From positions 620,001 through 684,000 of the forward strand of contig CAWJCN010000004.1 in the NCBI GenBank assembly GCA_963841415.1: a DNA stretch of 64,000 nt, in the 5' to 3' direction. The stretch's first letter is position 1; each line of letters begins with the position of its first letter. The notes beneath the pieces are model-generated. The model worked only from the letters and a program-made list of their open reading frames with translations. It searched no databases and was not told where the DNA came from. This document shows, piece after piece, positions 1 through 7,040 of this stretch. The position numbers and the translations under genes were made by a program. Origin of the DNA: DASUAS01 sp963841415 (GTDB taxonomy: Bacteria; Actinomycetota; Acidimicrobiia; IMCC26256; DASPTH01).

Positions 1-1
1 G

Positions 2-946
2 CACGGGACCGGGCTCTTCGCCGCGCTCGCGGCGCTCGCCGGCGGCGGGACCGTCGTGCTCGTCGATCACACCGGCCTCGACCCCGAGCTGGTGTGGGAC
101 GACGTCGCACGCGAACACGTGCAGGTGCTCACCATCGTCGGCGACGTCTTCGCGCGTCCGCTGCTCGACGCCCTACACGCCCATCCCGATCGCTGGGACC
201 TCTCCTCGTTGCGAGCGATCACGTCGTCAGGCGTGCTCTTCAGTCCCGAGGTGAAGCGCGGACTCCTCGATCTCCTCCCCGGCGTCACCATCGTCGACTC
301 GCTCGGCGCGTCCGAAGGTCTCGGTCCCCGGCAGTCCACGCGCGCCGGCGACACCACCATCTCCCCGGCCCGCTTCTCGGTGAACGACCGCGTCCGCGTC
401 GTCGACGAGGCGACCGGCCGCGACGTGATCCCAGGCTCCGACGAAGTCGGGTTGCTCGCGATGGGCGGGCGCATTCCGGTGGGCTACTTCAAGGATCCCG
501 AGAAGACCGCGACCACGTTCCGCACCCTCGACGGCCGCCGCTACTCGATCCCGGGCGACTATGCGACCGTCGAGACCGACGGCACCGTGAGGCTGCTCGG
601 CCGCGGATCGGCGTGCATCAACACCGGCGGCGAGAAGGTGTACCCCGAAGAGGTCGAGGCGGAGCTGCGCAAGCACCGGAGCATCGTCGACTCCGCGGTG
701 GTCGGCGTCCCCGACGAGCGCTACGGCGAACGGGTCGTCGCGCTCGTGCAGGTGCGCGCCGATCACTACCTCGACGAGGCCGAGATGGTCGCGTGGTGCC
801 GCGCCCGCATGGCGGGATACAAGTCGCCGCGGCGGTTCCTGTTCGTCGACTCGCTCCAGCGGTCGGCCGCGGGCAAGGCCCGCCACCGCGAGCTACGGGC
901 GCTGGCGATCCAGCTGCTGGGCGAGGGTCCGCCGCGGGCGACCTGA
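2..946 (+). CDS. acyl-CoA synthetase (AMP-binding), 5' end outside window
   Basis: C-terminal part of an ANL-superfamily adenylate-forming enzyme, which would activate a carboxylic acid to acyl-AMP and then acyl-CoA. The frame is open from base 2 and reads HGTGLFAALAAL, a typical internal stretch, so the gene starts upstream of the window; the GTG at 56 is internal. Visible blocks are the SLGASEGLG region, the GDYATVETDGTVRLLGR motif with the Asp that contacts AMP ribose, the hinge GGEKVYPEEVE, and the C-terminal catalytic-lysine motif RSAAGKARHRELR. The substrate cannot be told from this fragment. It ends 29 bp before the convergent diguanylate cyclase gene. Confidence 0.9.
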   Translation, partial: HGTGLFAALAALAGGGTVVLVDHTGLDPELVWDDVAREHVQVLTIVGDVFARPLLDALHAHPDRWDLSSLRAITSSGVLFSPEVKRGLLDLLPGVTIVDSLGASEGLGPRQSTRAGDTTISPARFSVNDRVRVVDEATGRDVIPGSDEVGLLAMGGRIPVGYFKDPEKTATTFRTLDGRRYSIPGDYATVETDGTVRLLGRGSACINTGGEKVYPEEVEAELRKHRSIVDSAVVGVPDERYGERVVALVQVRADHYLDEAEMVAWCRARMAGYKSPRRFLFVDSLQRSAAGKARHRELRALAIQLLGEGPPRAT

Positions 947-975
947 GCCCGGCGCCACGTGTCAGAGTCAGTGAG

Positions 976-2538
976 TCATGCGCCGCGGGCGAGCGGCGCG
1001 GTCCAACTCAACGGCGGCGGCGGTACGACCTCGCGGTTGCGGCCCGAGCTCGCCACCCGATCGCGCCCGGTGCGTTTGGCGTCGTAGAGCGCGGCGTCGG
1101 AGGCGGCCATGAGGCGCTCGGCGTCGTTGGCGTTGTCGGGCAAGGTGGCGACGCCGGCGCTGATGGTCAGCGGCGCCTCCCCCACGGCGCGGGCGATGCC
1201 ATTGCGCACACGCTCCGCGACGCGCACCGCGTCCTCGCGGCTGCAGCCCGGGAGCAACACGACGAACTCATCGCCGCCGTAGCGCGCGGCCACGTCGAAG
1301 TTCTTGGTGTTGGCGACCAGTGCGTCGGCCACTTCGCGCAGGACCGCGTCGCCCGTCTGATGACCGTAGGTGTCGTTGACCTGCTTGAAGTGGTCGACGT
1401 CGAGGACGAGCAGGCTCAACGGTGTGCCCAGTCGTTGCGAACGTGCCACTTCTCGGTGCAGGGACTCGTCGAACAGACGGCGGTTGGCCAGCCCGGTGAG
1501 CGAGTCGCGCGTGGCCAGACGCTCGTTCTCGCCGAGCAACCGGGCGTTGCGGAGGGCGAGCGCGGTGTGCATCGATGCCTGGGCCAGCGCCCGCACCGTC
1601 AGCGTCGGGATGCGCGCGTCCGTTCCCCCACCCCATTCCGCGACCGCGACGCCGAGGTGGTCGCCGTCGACGGTGACGGGTGCCACGACGACGTTGCGGG
1701 CGCCGGGGAGCACGAGGTCGAGCAGATCGTCGTCGACGATCCGCACCAGCATCGGTGCCCCGGTGGTCCAGGCTTCCTCGACGAGTGGGGCCGACCGGTC
1801 GGACACGTGGAAGTGGGCTTCGACGGTGCCGTCGTCACGGACCCCGTCCCAGACCGACCCCGACCGCATCAGTACGACCGACCGGGTGAAGCCGAGGCGG
1901 GCGCAGGAGTGGTGCACCAGGGTGGCGAGCACATCGTCCGGTCGGATGGCGCGCTCGAGCTCGGCGCCCAGCTCGACGAGCTGCTCGAGCTGCCCGCGGC
2001 TGTGCCGCAGCGCACGCTCGTTGACGGCCGAGAACACCGCGGCGCAGACGGCAAAGAGGAGGAACGCGATCGCACTCACGATGGCCACACGATCGTCGAG
2101 CACGTTCGTGTCGTCGACGACGCCCGCGTCAGCAGCTGCGTGGGCGAGGAGCAACAGGAGTGCGCACCAGAGCGCGAGCTTCAGCCCGGTGCGATACGAC
2201 GCCACCAGCGTCACCGCCATCACGTCGAGGAAGATGAGGAAGAGCAGCGGGCTGCGGTATCCGCCGGTCACCGCGACCGCGAGTGCGACGGCGGCGCCGT
2301 CGACGAGCACGCTCCACGACACGATGGGGATCGCGTGCGACGGGGCCCTCCGGCGCGCGACCTCGAGACCGACCACGATGAGCACGTACACGAGCGCGAT
2401 GACGACCACTCGGTAGGTCTCGACGCCGGCCGCGACCGGCACCAGGAGCATCGCCGCGACGTTGAGGACGCGGAGGAACTGCAGGACGAGCAGACGGTCG
2501 GAGACCGGTGTACCCGTGGCGTCGTACGCCTGGGTCAC
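976..2538 (-). CDS. membrane-anchored diguanylate cyclase (6 TM, GAF, GGDEF)
   Basis: Predicted to make cyclic-di-GMP from two GTP at the membrane. The 520-residue product has about six hydrophobic segments in its first ~190 residues, a GAF-like sensor region (about 195-345) and a C-terminal GGDEF domain. The signature RYGGDEFVVLLPG is intact, with GGDEF at about residue 421, so it should be active. The inhibitory I-site position, five residues before GGDEF, reads KNFD rather than RxxD, so product inhibition may be weak. The GTG start at 2538 was chosen because it overlaps the stop of the upstream gene (GTGA), indicating translational coupling; a longer frame reaches 2604. No EAL domain is present. 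Confidence 0.88.
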   Translation of the reverse strand: MTQAYDATGTPVSDRLLVLQFLRVLNVAAMLLVPVAAGVETYRVVVIALVYVLIVVGLEVARRRAPSHAIPIVSWSVLVDGAAVALAVAVTGGYRSPLLFLIFLDVMAVTLVASYRTGLKLALWCALLLLLAHAAADAGVVDDTNVLDDRVAIVSAIAFLLFAVCAAVFSAVNERALRHSRGQLEQLVELGAELERAIRPDDVLATLVHHSCARLGFTRSVVLMRSGSVWDGVRDDGTVEAHFHVSDRSAPLVEEAWTTGAPMLVRIVDDDLLDLVLPGARNVVVAPVTVDGDHLGVAVAEWGGGTDARIPTLTVRALAQASMHTALALRNARLLGENERLATRDSLTGLANRRLFDESLHREVARSQRLGTPLSLLVLDVDHFKQVNDTYGHQTGDAVLREVADALVANTKNFDVAARYGGDEFVVLLPGCSREDAVRVAERVRNGIARAVGEAPLTISAGVATLPDNANDAERLMAASDAALYDAKRTGRDRVASSGRNREVVPPPPLSWTAPLARGA

Positions 2539-3332
2539 CGGAAGCGGGCCACGTCGGACCCGCTGCGCGCTGCCGCCAGCTTGCGATCGCCTCGGTCTGA
2601 CCACCGGTGGACGGAGAGGAACACGCCGATGGCGAGGAGCAGTACCGCGACCACGGCGAGGGAACGCCCCGGCCCGGTCGACAGCAGCTCGCGCGCCGCC
2701 GAAGGACCGTCGGACACGCGGTTGGCCACCGCGCCGACGGAACCGAGCACCGGAAGACCGGCGAGGTCCGCAGGGACGGACGCAGCCACCGGAGCCGCCA
2801 GCTCGGTGACGGGCGCGTTCGCGGGTGCGGGTCCGCCACCGCCAGGGGCGGAGGCCGTGACGGACTCGACGACGAACGCGTCCGCCACCGAATTGGTGAC
2901 GGGCGCCGCCGCGGCCGCGTCGGGGGCGGGTCCGCTCGCGGCCGCGGCTGGCGCCTCTACGGGTGTCGACGGGATGTCGACACTCGTTCCAGTGACGTCG
3001 CCGCGGCCCGAGCTCGCACCCGAACCATCGACACCGCCCGAGCCCACGTTGCCGACGTCGTCGACCGTGGCTCCATCGTTGTTCTCGCCGGCGTTGTTCT
3101 CGCCCGCGTTGCTCTTGCCGGCCTTGTTCTTGCCCGCGTCCTCACCCTGGACCCCCCCATCGACCGGCGCGGGGACATCTCGCCCGTGCCCGGCGTGGTC
3201 GAACTCGGAAGGCGCACCGGCGGCGCCCGATCCTCGGTCGTCGTGGCCGGCCGCGAACGCCACCCCGGCGGTCGCGATCAGAGCCGCGAAGGCCAGCACG
3301 GTCAGAGCTGCGAAGGGGCGACGAGCTCCCAA
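2535..3332 (-). CDS. secreted, C-terminally membrane-anchored low-complexity protein
   Basis: Not recognised as a named family. From TTG 3332 the 265-residue product has an arginine-containing N terminus, a hydrophobic stretch ending in AGVAFA-AG (a signal-peptide-like cleavage site), then a long Gly/Asn/Ser/Ala/Pro-rich region with short NNAGENNAGENN-type repeats, and near the C terminus a hydrophobic segment (LAVVAVLLLAIGVFL) followed by basic residues. This layout suggests an exported protein anchored by its C terminus. The TTG is preceded by AGGAG at 7-nt spacing, a much better site than the TTG at 3422. Its stop overlaps the start of the diguanylate cyclase, so the two are probably co-expressed. 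Confidence 0.7.
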   Translation of the reverse strand: MGARRPFAALTVLAFAALIATAGVAFAAGHDDRGSGAAGAPSEFDHAGHGRDVPAPVDGGVQGEDAGKNKAGKSNAGENNAGENNDGATVDDVGNVGSGGVDGSGASSGRGDVTGTSVDIPSTPVEAPAAAASGPAPDAAAAAPVTNSVADAFVVESVTASAPGGGGPAPANAPVTELAAPVAASVPADLAGLPVLGSVGAVANRVSDGPSAARELLSTGPGRSLAVVAVLLLAIGVFLSVHRWSDRGDRKLAAARSGSDVARFR

Positions 3333-3407
3333 GGGTTGTCTCCTGCGTGGGGGTTCAGGAAGCGGTATGAGTTGTCGGTGGAGGTCGTCCTCACCTCCGA
3401 GAGCGAA

Positions 3408-3445
3408 TTTCACTCTCAGCAAGTGTACGACTACCCAGAGTGAAA
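3408..3445. promoter_or_regulatory. inverted repeat, candidate operator
   Basis: TTTCACTCT (3408-3416) is exactly complementary to AGAGTGAAA (3437-3445), with a 20-nt spacer. It lies in the comparatively AT-rich gap between the divergent secreted-protein gene (start 3332) and the rhodanese locus (start about 3499), about 75 bp upstream of the former. The perfect 9-bp half sites suggest a dimeric regulator site; a stem-loop is less likely given the loop length. The regulator is unknown. Confidence 0.45.
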
Positions 3446-3498
3446 CCTGTCACACTGAGCAAAGTAATTCAAGGAAAGGACCGGAAAGGTCGGCCCAA

Positions 3499-3880
3499 TT
3501 GAGGGCCAGTAGACATGCCGTTGATCTTTCCCAGCACTACCTGGACTGCCGCGCGGTGGTCGTGGACCCCCAACGGGACGTCGACATCCGCGACCTCGAG
3601 CCCGATCTCCAGCTCGTCGACATCCGCACTGCGGGAGAAGTCGCCGGCGGTGCCATCCACGATGCCCGCAACGTGCCGCTCCCGGCACTGGTCGACGAGC
3701 TCGCGCCCTGGACCGCACCCGTCCGACGGTCTTGTATTGCGCGAGCGGATACCGGTCGGCGATCCGGCGAGCACGTTGCGGGCGCTCGGCTTCGAGGACG
3801 TGACCGATCTGATCGGCGGGTACGGTGCGTGGACCGGCTCCGGACTGCCGGTCTCCGAGCCCGACGGGGAGGGAACCACG
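3499..3880 (+). pseudogene. rhodanese domain with two frame breaks and MBL-fold remnant
   Basis: Reading from TTG 3499, the first frame gives AVVVDPQRDVDI, the motif that opens MBL-fold/rhodanese fusion proteins. It jumps directly to rhodanese sequence LQLVDIRTAGEVAGGAIHDARNVPLPALVDEL, so the metallo-beta-lactamase core with its His motif is absent. A one-base loss near 3730 is needed to continue as LYCASGYRSAI, containing the active-site Cys loop, and a second near 3765 to reach ASTLRALGFEDVTDLIGGYGAW. Both junctions fit loss of a single G. The remnant runs in frame into the intact rhodanese at 3881. Either this is a decayed gene or the sequence has two indel errors. Confidence 0.65.
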
Positions 3881-4225
3881 ATGAGCGCCGACGCCGTCGC
3901 CGAAGTGAGCGCCGAGGAGGCGAGCGAGCTCGCCGAAGCCGGCGCGTTGCTCCTCGACGTCCGCGAGGCCGACGAGTGGGACGCCGGTCACGCGCCTGAG
4001 GCACGGTGGATCCCGCTCTCCGAGGTGCAGGCGCGCGTGGACGAGCTCCCGCGCGACCGCCGGATCGTGGCCATCTGCCGCTCGGGCGGCCGTTCGCGGG
4101 CGCTGGCGGGTGCGCTGCTGGGCGCCGGCTACGACGTCGTGAACGTCGAGGGTGGGATGCGGGCGTGGGCCGCGGAGGATCTCGCGGTCGTCGCATCCGA
4201 CGGGCTCCCCGGGGTCGTGATCTGA
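3881..4225 (+). CDS. single-domain rhodanese-like sulfurtransferase
   Basis: A 114-residue rhodanese domain. It has the N-terminal LLLDVREADEWDAGHAPEARWIPLSEV block and the active-site loop ICRSGGRSRALA, where Cys would carry the persulfide, followed by YDVVNVEGGMRAWAA. It would transfer sulfane sulfur to a thiophilic acceptor in the cytoplasm. ATG 3881 is preceded by GGAGGG about 6 nt upstream, so it can be translated on its own. It is also in frame with the last part of the broken rhodanese upstream, so in the ancestor it may have been the second rhodanese domain of a larger protein. Confidence 0.82.
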   Translation: MSADAVAEVSAEEASELAEAGALLLDVREADEWDAGHAPEARWIPLSEVQARVDELPRDRRIVAICRSGGRSRALAGALLGAGYDVVNVEGGMRAWAAEDLAVVASDGLPGVVI

Positions 4226-4301
4226 TTCTCGATCTCGCACGAGAGCACACCTTCACGCGATCCTCAGGAAACCCTTACGTTCGAGGACGACAATTCCGGG
4301 C

Positions 4302-4574
4302 ATGGCACGCCGCTCGTTGAGCACGCAGGGACGGATCCTCGCGGCGGGCGTGAGCGTGGCCGTCGGAGGCGCGCTGGTCGGGTTCATGGCGGCGGGGGAT
4401 CACCGTGATGCCCATGCCTCGCAGTCGTCGACCGGCGGAACGTCGGCGGGCTCGTCCACGGGCGCGTCCGCGAATTCCTCCACCGACGGCGGCACAGCCA
4501 ACGGCGGTTCGGACTCCTCCACCGGCAACGCCGACTTCCAACCCCAGCCGCAGACGCGTACAGGCGGGAGCTAA
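4302..4574 (+). CDS. small exported or membrane-anchored Ser/Gly/Thr-rich protein
   Basis: No recognised family. The 90-residue product has a basic N terminus (MARRSLSTQGR), one hydrophobic helix (ILAAGVSVAVGGALVGFMAAG), then a tail made almost only of Ser, Gly, Thr, Asn and Ala. This suggests a signal anchor with a flexible extracytoplasmic tail. It stops at 4574, one base before the dispersed repeat, and precedes a ferric-reductase-like membrane protein. Such small proteins are found next to flavocytochrome-like genes in actinobacteria, but that link is only inference here. Confidence 0.6.
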   Translation: MARRSLSTQGRILAAGVSVAVGGALVGFMAAGDHRDAHASQSSTGGTSAGSSTGASANSSTDGGTANGGSDSSTGNADFQPQPQTRTGGS

Positions 4575-4706
4575 GAGTGGCGGAGATGCAGTGGAGGCGT
4601 GGCCGGATGGCCGGGACGCCGCAGCGGAATCGACCCTGAAGAGTGGCGGAGATGCAGTGGAGGCGTGGCCGGATGGCCGGGACGCCGCAGCGGAATCGAC
4701 CCTGAA
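4575..4706 (+). repeat. dispersed repeat, locus A: two identical 66-bp tandem units
   Basis: Units 4575-4640 and 4641-4706 are identical. Each contains GAGATGCAGTGGAGGCG, a hairpin core and AGCGGAATCGACC. In the core, GGCGT pairs with ACGCC, and GGCC pairs with GGCC around a GGAT loop, with a 3-nt GGG bulge. Related copies lie at 37789-37920 and 43161-43212. Here the pair fills the whole gap between the small Ser/Gly protein and the ferric-reductase-like gene, whose GTG start follows at once. The three loci are read in different frames, so the repeat acts as nucleic acid, not as a protein domain. Confidence 0.9.
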
Positions 4707-5291
4707 GTGGCGTCGCACTTCTGGTGGTACGTCGCGCGCGCCGGTGGGCTCGTCGCGTGGGGACTGGTCGTCGCGTCCTGCGCGTGGGGACTGCTCCACG
4801 CGCTGCGCACGTTCGGTCGGCGCCCGTCGCCCGCGTGGATGCTGTCGACCCACCGCTACCTCGGCGCGCTCGCGGTCTCCTTCGTCGCGGTGCACGTGGT
4901 CGCGATCCTCGCCGACGGGTTCGTGCAGTTCTCGCTCGCCGACGTGCTGGTGCCGTTGACGTCCACGTGGCACCCCGTCGCGGTGGCGTGGGGCATCGTC
5001 GCGATGTACCTCCTCGTCGCGGTCGAGGTCACGTCGCTCGTGCGGAACCGGCTCTCACCCAAGTGGTGGCGCGGCGTCCACATGCTCAGCTACGTGGTGC
5101 TCGCCATCTCCACCATCCACCTCCTCAGCGCGGGGACCGACACCACCGACCTGCTGCCCGTCACCTCCGCGGTGCTGATCGGCGTCGCGGTGGTGTTCGG
5201 CTCGGCCATGCTCCTGACCTGGCGCACCGCACCGGGGAGCGAGTTGCCCCGGCGCCGGTACCCTGCGCCGCAACGAGCGACCAAGTCGTGA
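4707..5291 (+). CDS. ferric reductase-like transmembrane protein
   Basis: A 194-residue integral membrane protein with about five to six hydrophobic helices, resembling the ferric-reductase/cytochrome b transmembrane domain. Candidate haem ligands are the His residues in STHRYLGALAVSFVAVHVVAI, GVHMLSYVVLAI and TIHLL, spaced as in that family. No FAD or NAD binding domain follows, so electrons would come from a partner. GTG 4707 was chosen because MASHFWWYVARAGGLVAWG matches the usual N terminus. Upstream in-frame codons lie entirely inside the dispersed repeat, which therefore supplies the translation-initiation region; no clear Shine-Dalgarno is visible. Confidence 0.78.
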   Translation: MASHFWWYVARAGGLVAWGLVVASCAWGLLHALRTFGRRPSPAWMLSTHRYLGALAVSFVAVHVVAILADGFVQFSLADVLVPLTSTWHPVAVAWGIVAMYLLVAVEVTSLVRNRLSPKWWRGVHMLSYVVLAISTIHLLSAGTDTTDLLPVTSAVLIGVAVVFGSAMLLTWRTAPGSELPRRRYPAPQRATKS

Positions 5292-5331
5292 AGTTGCGAG
5301 CCGACCTGCCCGCGTCCGCCGACCCGAGGCT

Positions 5332-5349
5332 GGTTACCGGCCGGTAACC
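5332..5349. promoter_or_regulatory. 18-bp perfect palindrome upstream of glpD
   Basis: GGTTACCGGCCGGTAACC is a perfect palindrome ending 7 bp before the glpD start at 5357. It occupies the place where a Shine-Dalgarno would lie, so a bound repressor or a hairpin here would block glpD expression. A transcription-factor operator is the simplest reading; the regulator is unknown. Confidence 0.55.
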
Positions 5350-5356
5350 TGTCCCG

Positions 5357-6967
5357 GTGACCAGTCCTCTCGACCGGGCCGCGTCCTTGCGGCGGCTCGG
5401 CGACGAGCGGTTCGACGTCCTGGTCGTCGGTGGCGGCATCACCGGCGCCGGCGTGGCCCTCGACGCCGCCACCCGTGGGTTGCGCACTGCGCTCGTCGAG
5501 CGCGACGACTTCGCGTCGGGCACCAGTTCCAAGAGCTCCAAGCTCGTGCACGGCGGTCTCCGGTACCTGCAGCAACGCGAGGTCCGGCTGGTGTACGAGG
5601 CGCTCTACGAGCGTCAGCGCGCGCTCGAGAACGCGCCGCACCTCGTGCGCATCCTCCCGTTCCTCGTTCCCCTGCTCACCCGCGGGGGCGTCATCGACCG
5701 GCGCCTGGCACGGCTGCTCGGCACCGCGTTGTGGATGTACGACCTGAGCGGCGGCGTGCGCATCGGCAAGCGGCACCACCGCGTCGACGTCGACACCGCG
5801 CTGGCGCACATGCCGTCGCTAGCCCGTGATCGCCTCGCCGGCGCGTACGTCTACTACGACGCGCAAGCCGACGACGCTCGACTCACGCTCACCATCGCTC
5901 GCACCGCGGCCGCCCACGGCGCGGCCATCGCCAACTACGCCGCGGTGCGCGGGTTCGTGAAGGACGGCGGCTGCATCGTCGGCGCGCGCGTCGACGCCGA
6001 CGGTGACGAGATCGAGGTGCGCGCACGCGTGGTCGTCAACGCCGCCGGGGTCTGGTCCGACGACGTCCGCGCCCTCGACGACGGACGCAGCCCGGCGTCG
6101 ATCGAGCCCGCCAAGGGCGTGCACATCGCGCTGCCGTGGGAGAAGGTGCGCAACGACATCGCCGCCATCGTGCCGGTGCCCAAGGACCGGCGCATGGTGT
6201 TCGTGGTGCCGTGGGGCGACACCACCTACGTCGGCACCACGGACACGCACTACGACGGTCCGCTCGACGATCCGGCCTGCACGCCGGCCGACGTCGACTA
6301 CCTGCTGGCCGCCCTCAACGGGGTCACCGAGGAGAAGCTGACCGCCAGCGACGTCATCGGCACCTGGGCCGGCCTGCGCCCGCTCCTTCGTGCGGGACGC
6401 ACCACGCGCACCGCCGATCTCTCGCGCCGGCACACGGTGCAGGTCGCGCCCAGCGGGGTGGTGACCGTCACCGGCGGCAAGCTCACGACCTACCGGCGCA
6501 TGGCGGCCGACGCCGTCGACGGCGCGCTCGGGGTGCTGGGGGAACGGGCGCGCCCGTCGCACACGAAGCACCTGCGGCTCATCGGCGGTGAGGGCATCGC
6601 GACGCCCGAGGCCTCCCTCGAGCCGAGCACGCACGAGCACCTCACCGGGCGCTACGGCACGGAGGCGGAGGTCGTGCGCGCCCTCGGCGCCGACGATCCC
6701 GACCTCGCCGCGCCGCTCGTGCCCGGCTTGCCGTACGTGCGGGCCGAGGCGCGCTACGCGGTCCGGCACGAGATGGCGCGCACGCTCGACGACGTGCTCT
6801 CGCGCCGTACGCGCGCCCGGCTGCTGGCCCGCGACGCGTCAGCCGACTCGGCGCACACCGTCGCCGCACTCATCGGCGACGACCTCGGCTGGTCCGACGC
6901 GGAACGCGACGCGCAGGTCGCGGCCTACCGTGCGTCGATCGCAGCCGAGCGAGCCGACATCTCGTGA
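5357..6967 (+). CDS. glpD: FAD-dependent glycerol-3-phosphate dehydrogenase
   Basis: Oxidises sn-glycerol 3-phosphate to dihydroxyacetone phosphate, passing electrons to quinone at the membrane. The 536-residue length is normal. The N-terminal dinucleotide fold VLVVGGGITGAGVALDAA binds FAD, followed by the family signature SGTSSKSSKLVHGGLRYL, the IEPAKGVHI block, the PWGDTTYVGTTDTHYDG segment and the TVTGGKLTTYRRMA motif; a C-terminal helical domain follows from about residue 400. GTG 5357 is preceded by an 18-bp palindrome rather than a clear ribosome site. It lies 73 bp upstream of an alkyl-DHAP-synthase-like gene that could use metabolites derived from its product. Confidence 0.95.
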   Translation: MTSPLDRAASLRRLGDERFDVLVVGGGITGAGVALDAATRGLRTALVERDDFASGTSSKSSKLVHGGLRYLQQREVRLVYEALYERQRALENAPHLVRILPFLVPLLTRGGVIDRRLARLLGTALWMYDLSGGVRIGKRHHRVDVDTALAHMPSLARDRLAGAYVYYDAQADDARLTLTIARTAAAHGAAIANYAAVRGFVKDGGCIVGARVDADGDEIEVRARVVVNAAGVWSDDVRALDDGRSPASIEPAKGVHIALPWEKVRNDIAAIVPVPKDRRMVFVVPWGDTTYVGTTDTHYDGPLDDPACTPADVDYLLAALNGVTEEKLTASDVIGTWAGLRPLLRAGRTTRTADLSRRHTVQVAPSGVVTVTGGKLTTYRRMAADAVDGALGVLGERARPSHTKHLRLIGGEGIATPEASLEPSTHEHLTGRYGTEAEVVRALGADDPDLAAPLVPGLPYVRAEARYAVRHEMARTLDDVLSRRTRARLLARDASADSAHTVAALIGDDLGWSDAERDAQVAAYRASIAAERADIS

Positions 6968-7040
6968 GCGAACCGTGGCGCACCGGGCATCCCGGTGCGC
7001 AGCGCGCGAGCCGTCGACGCAGCACCGAGGGTGGAAAGGG

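Noticed and set aside
94..3999. A ~1300-codon open frame on the + strand
   Set aside because: It is out of frame or antisense to several well-supported genes and is Arg/Pro-rich shadow sequence of GC-rich DNA; only its last part coincides with the rhodanese remnant.
4599..4706. N-terminal extension of the ferric-reductase-like protein containing AGWPGRRSGID
   Set aside because: It is only a translation of the dispersed repeat; the copies elsewhere are read in other frames, and the family N terminus begins at 4707.
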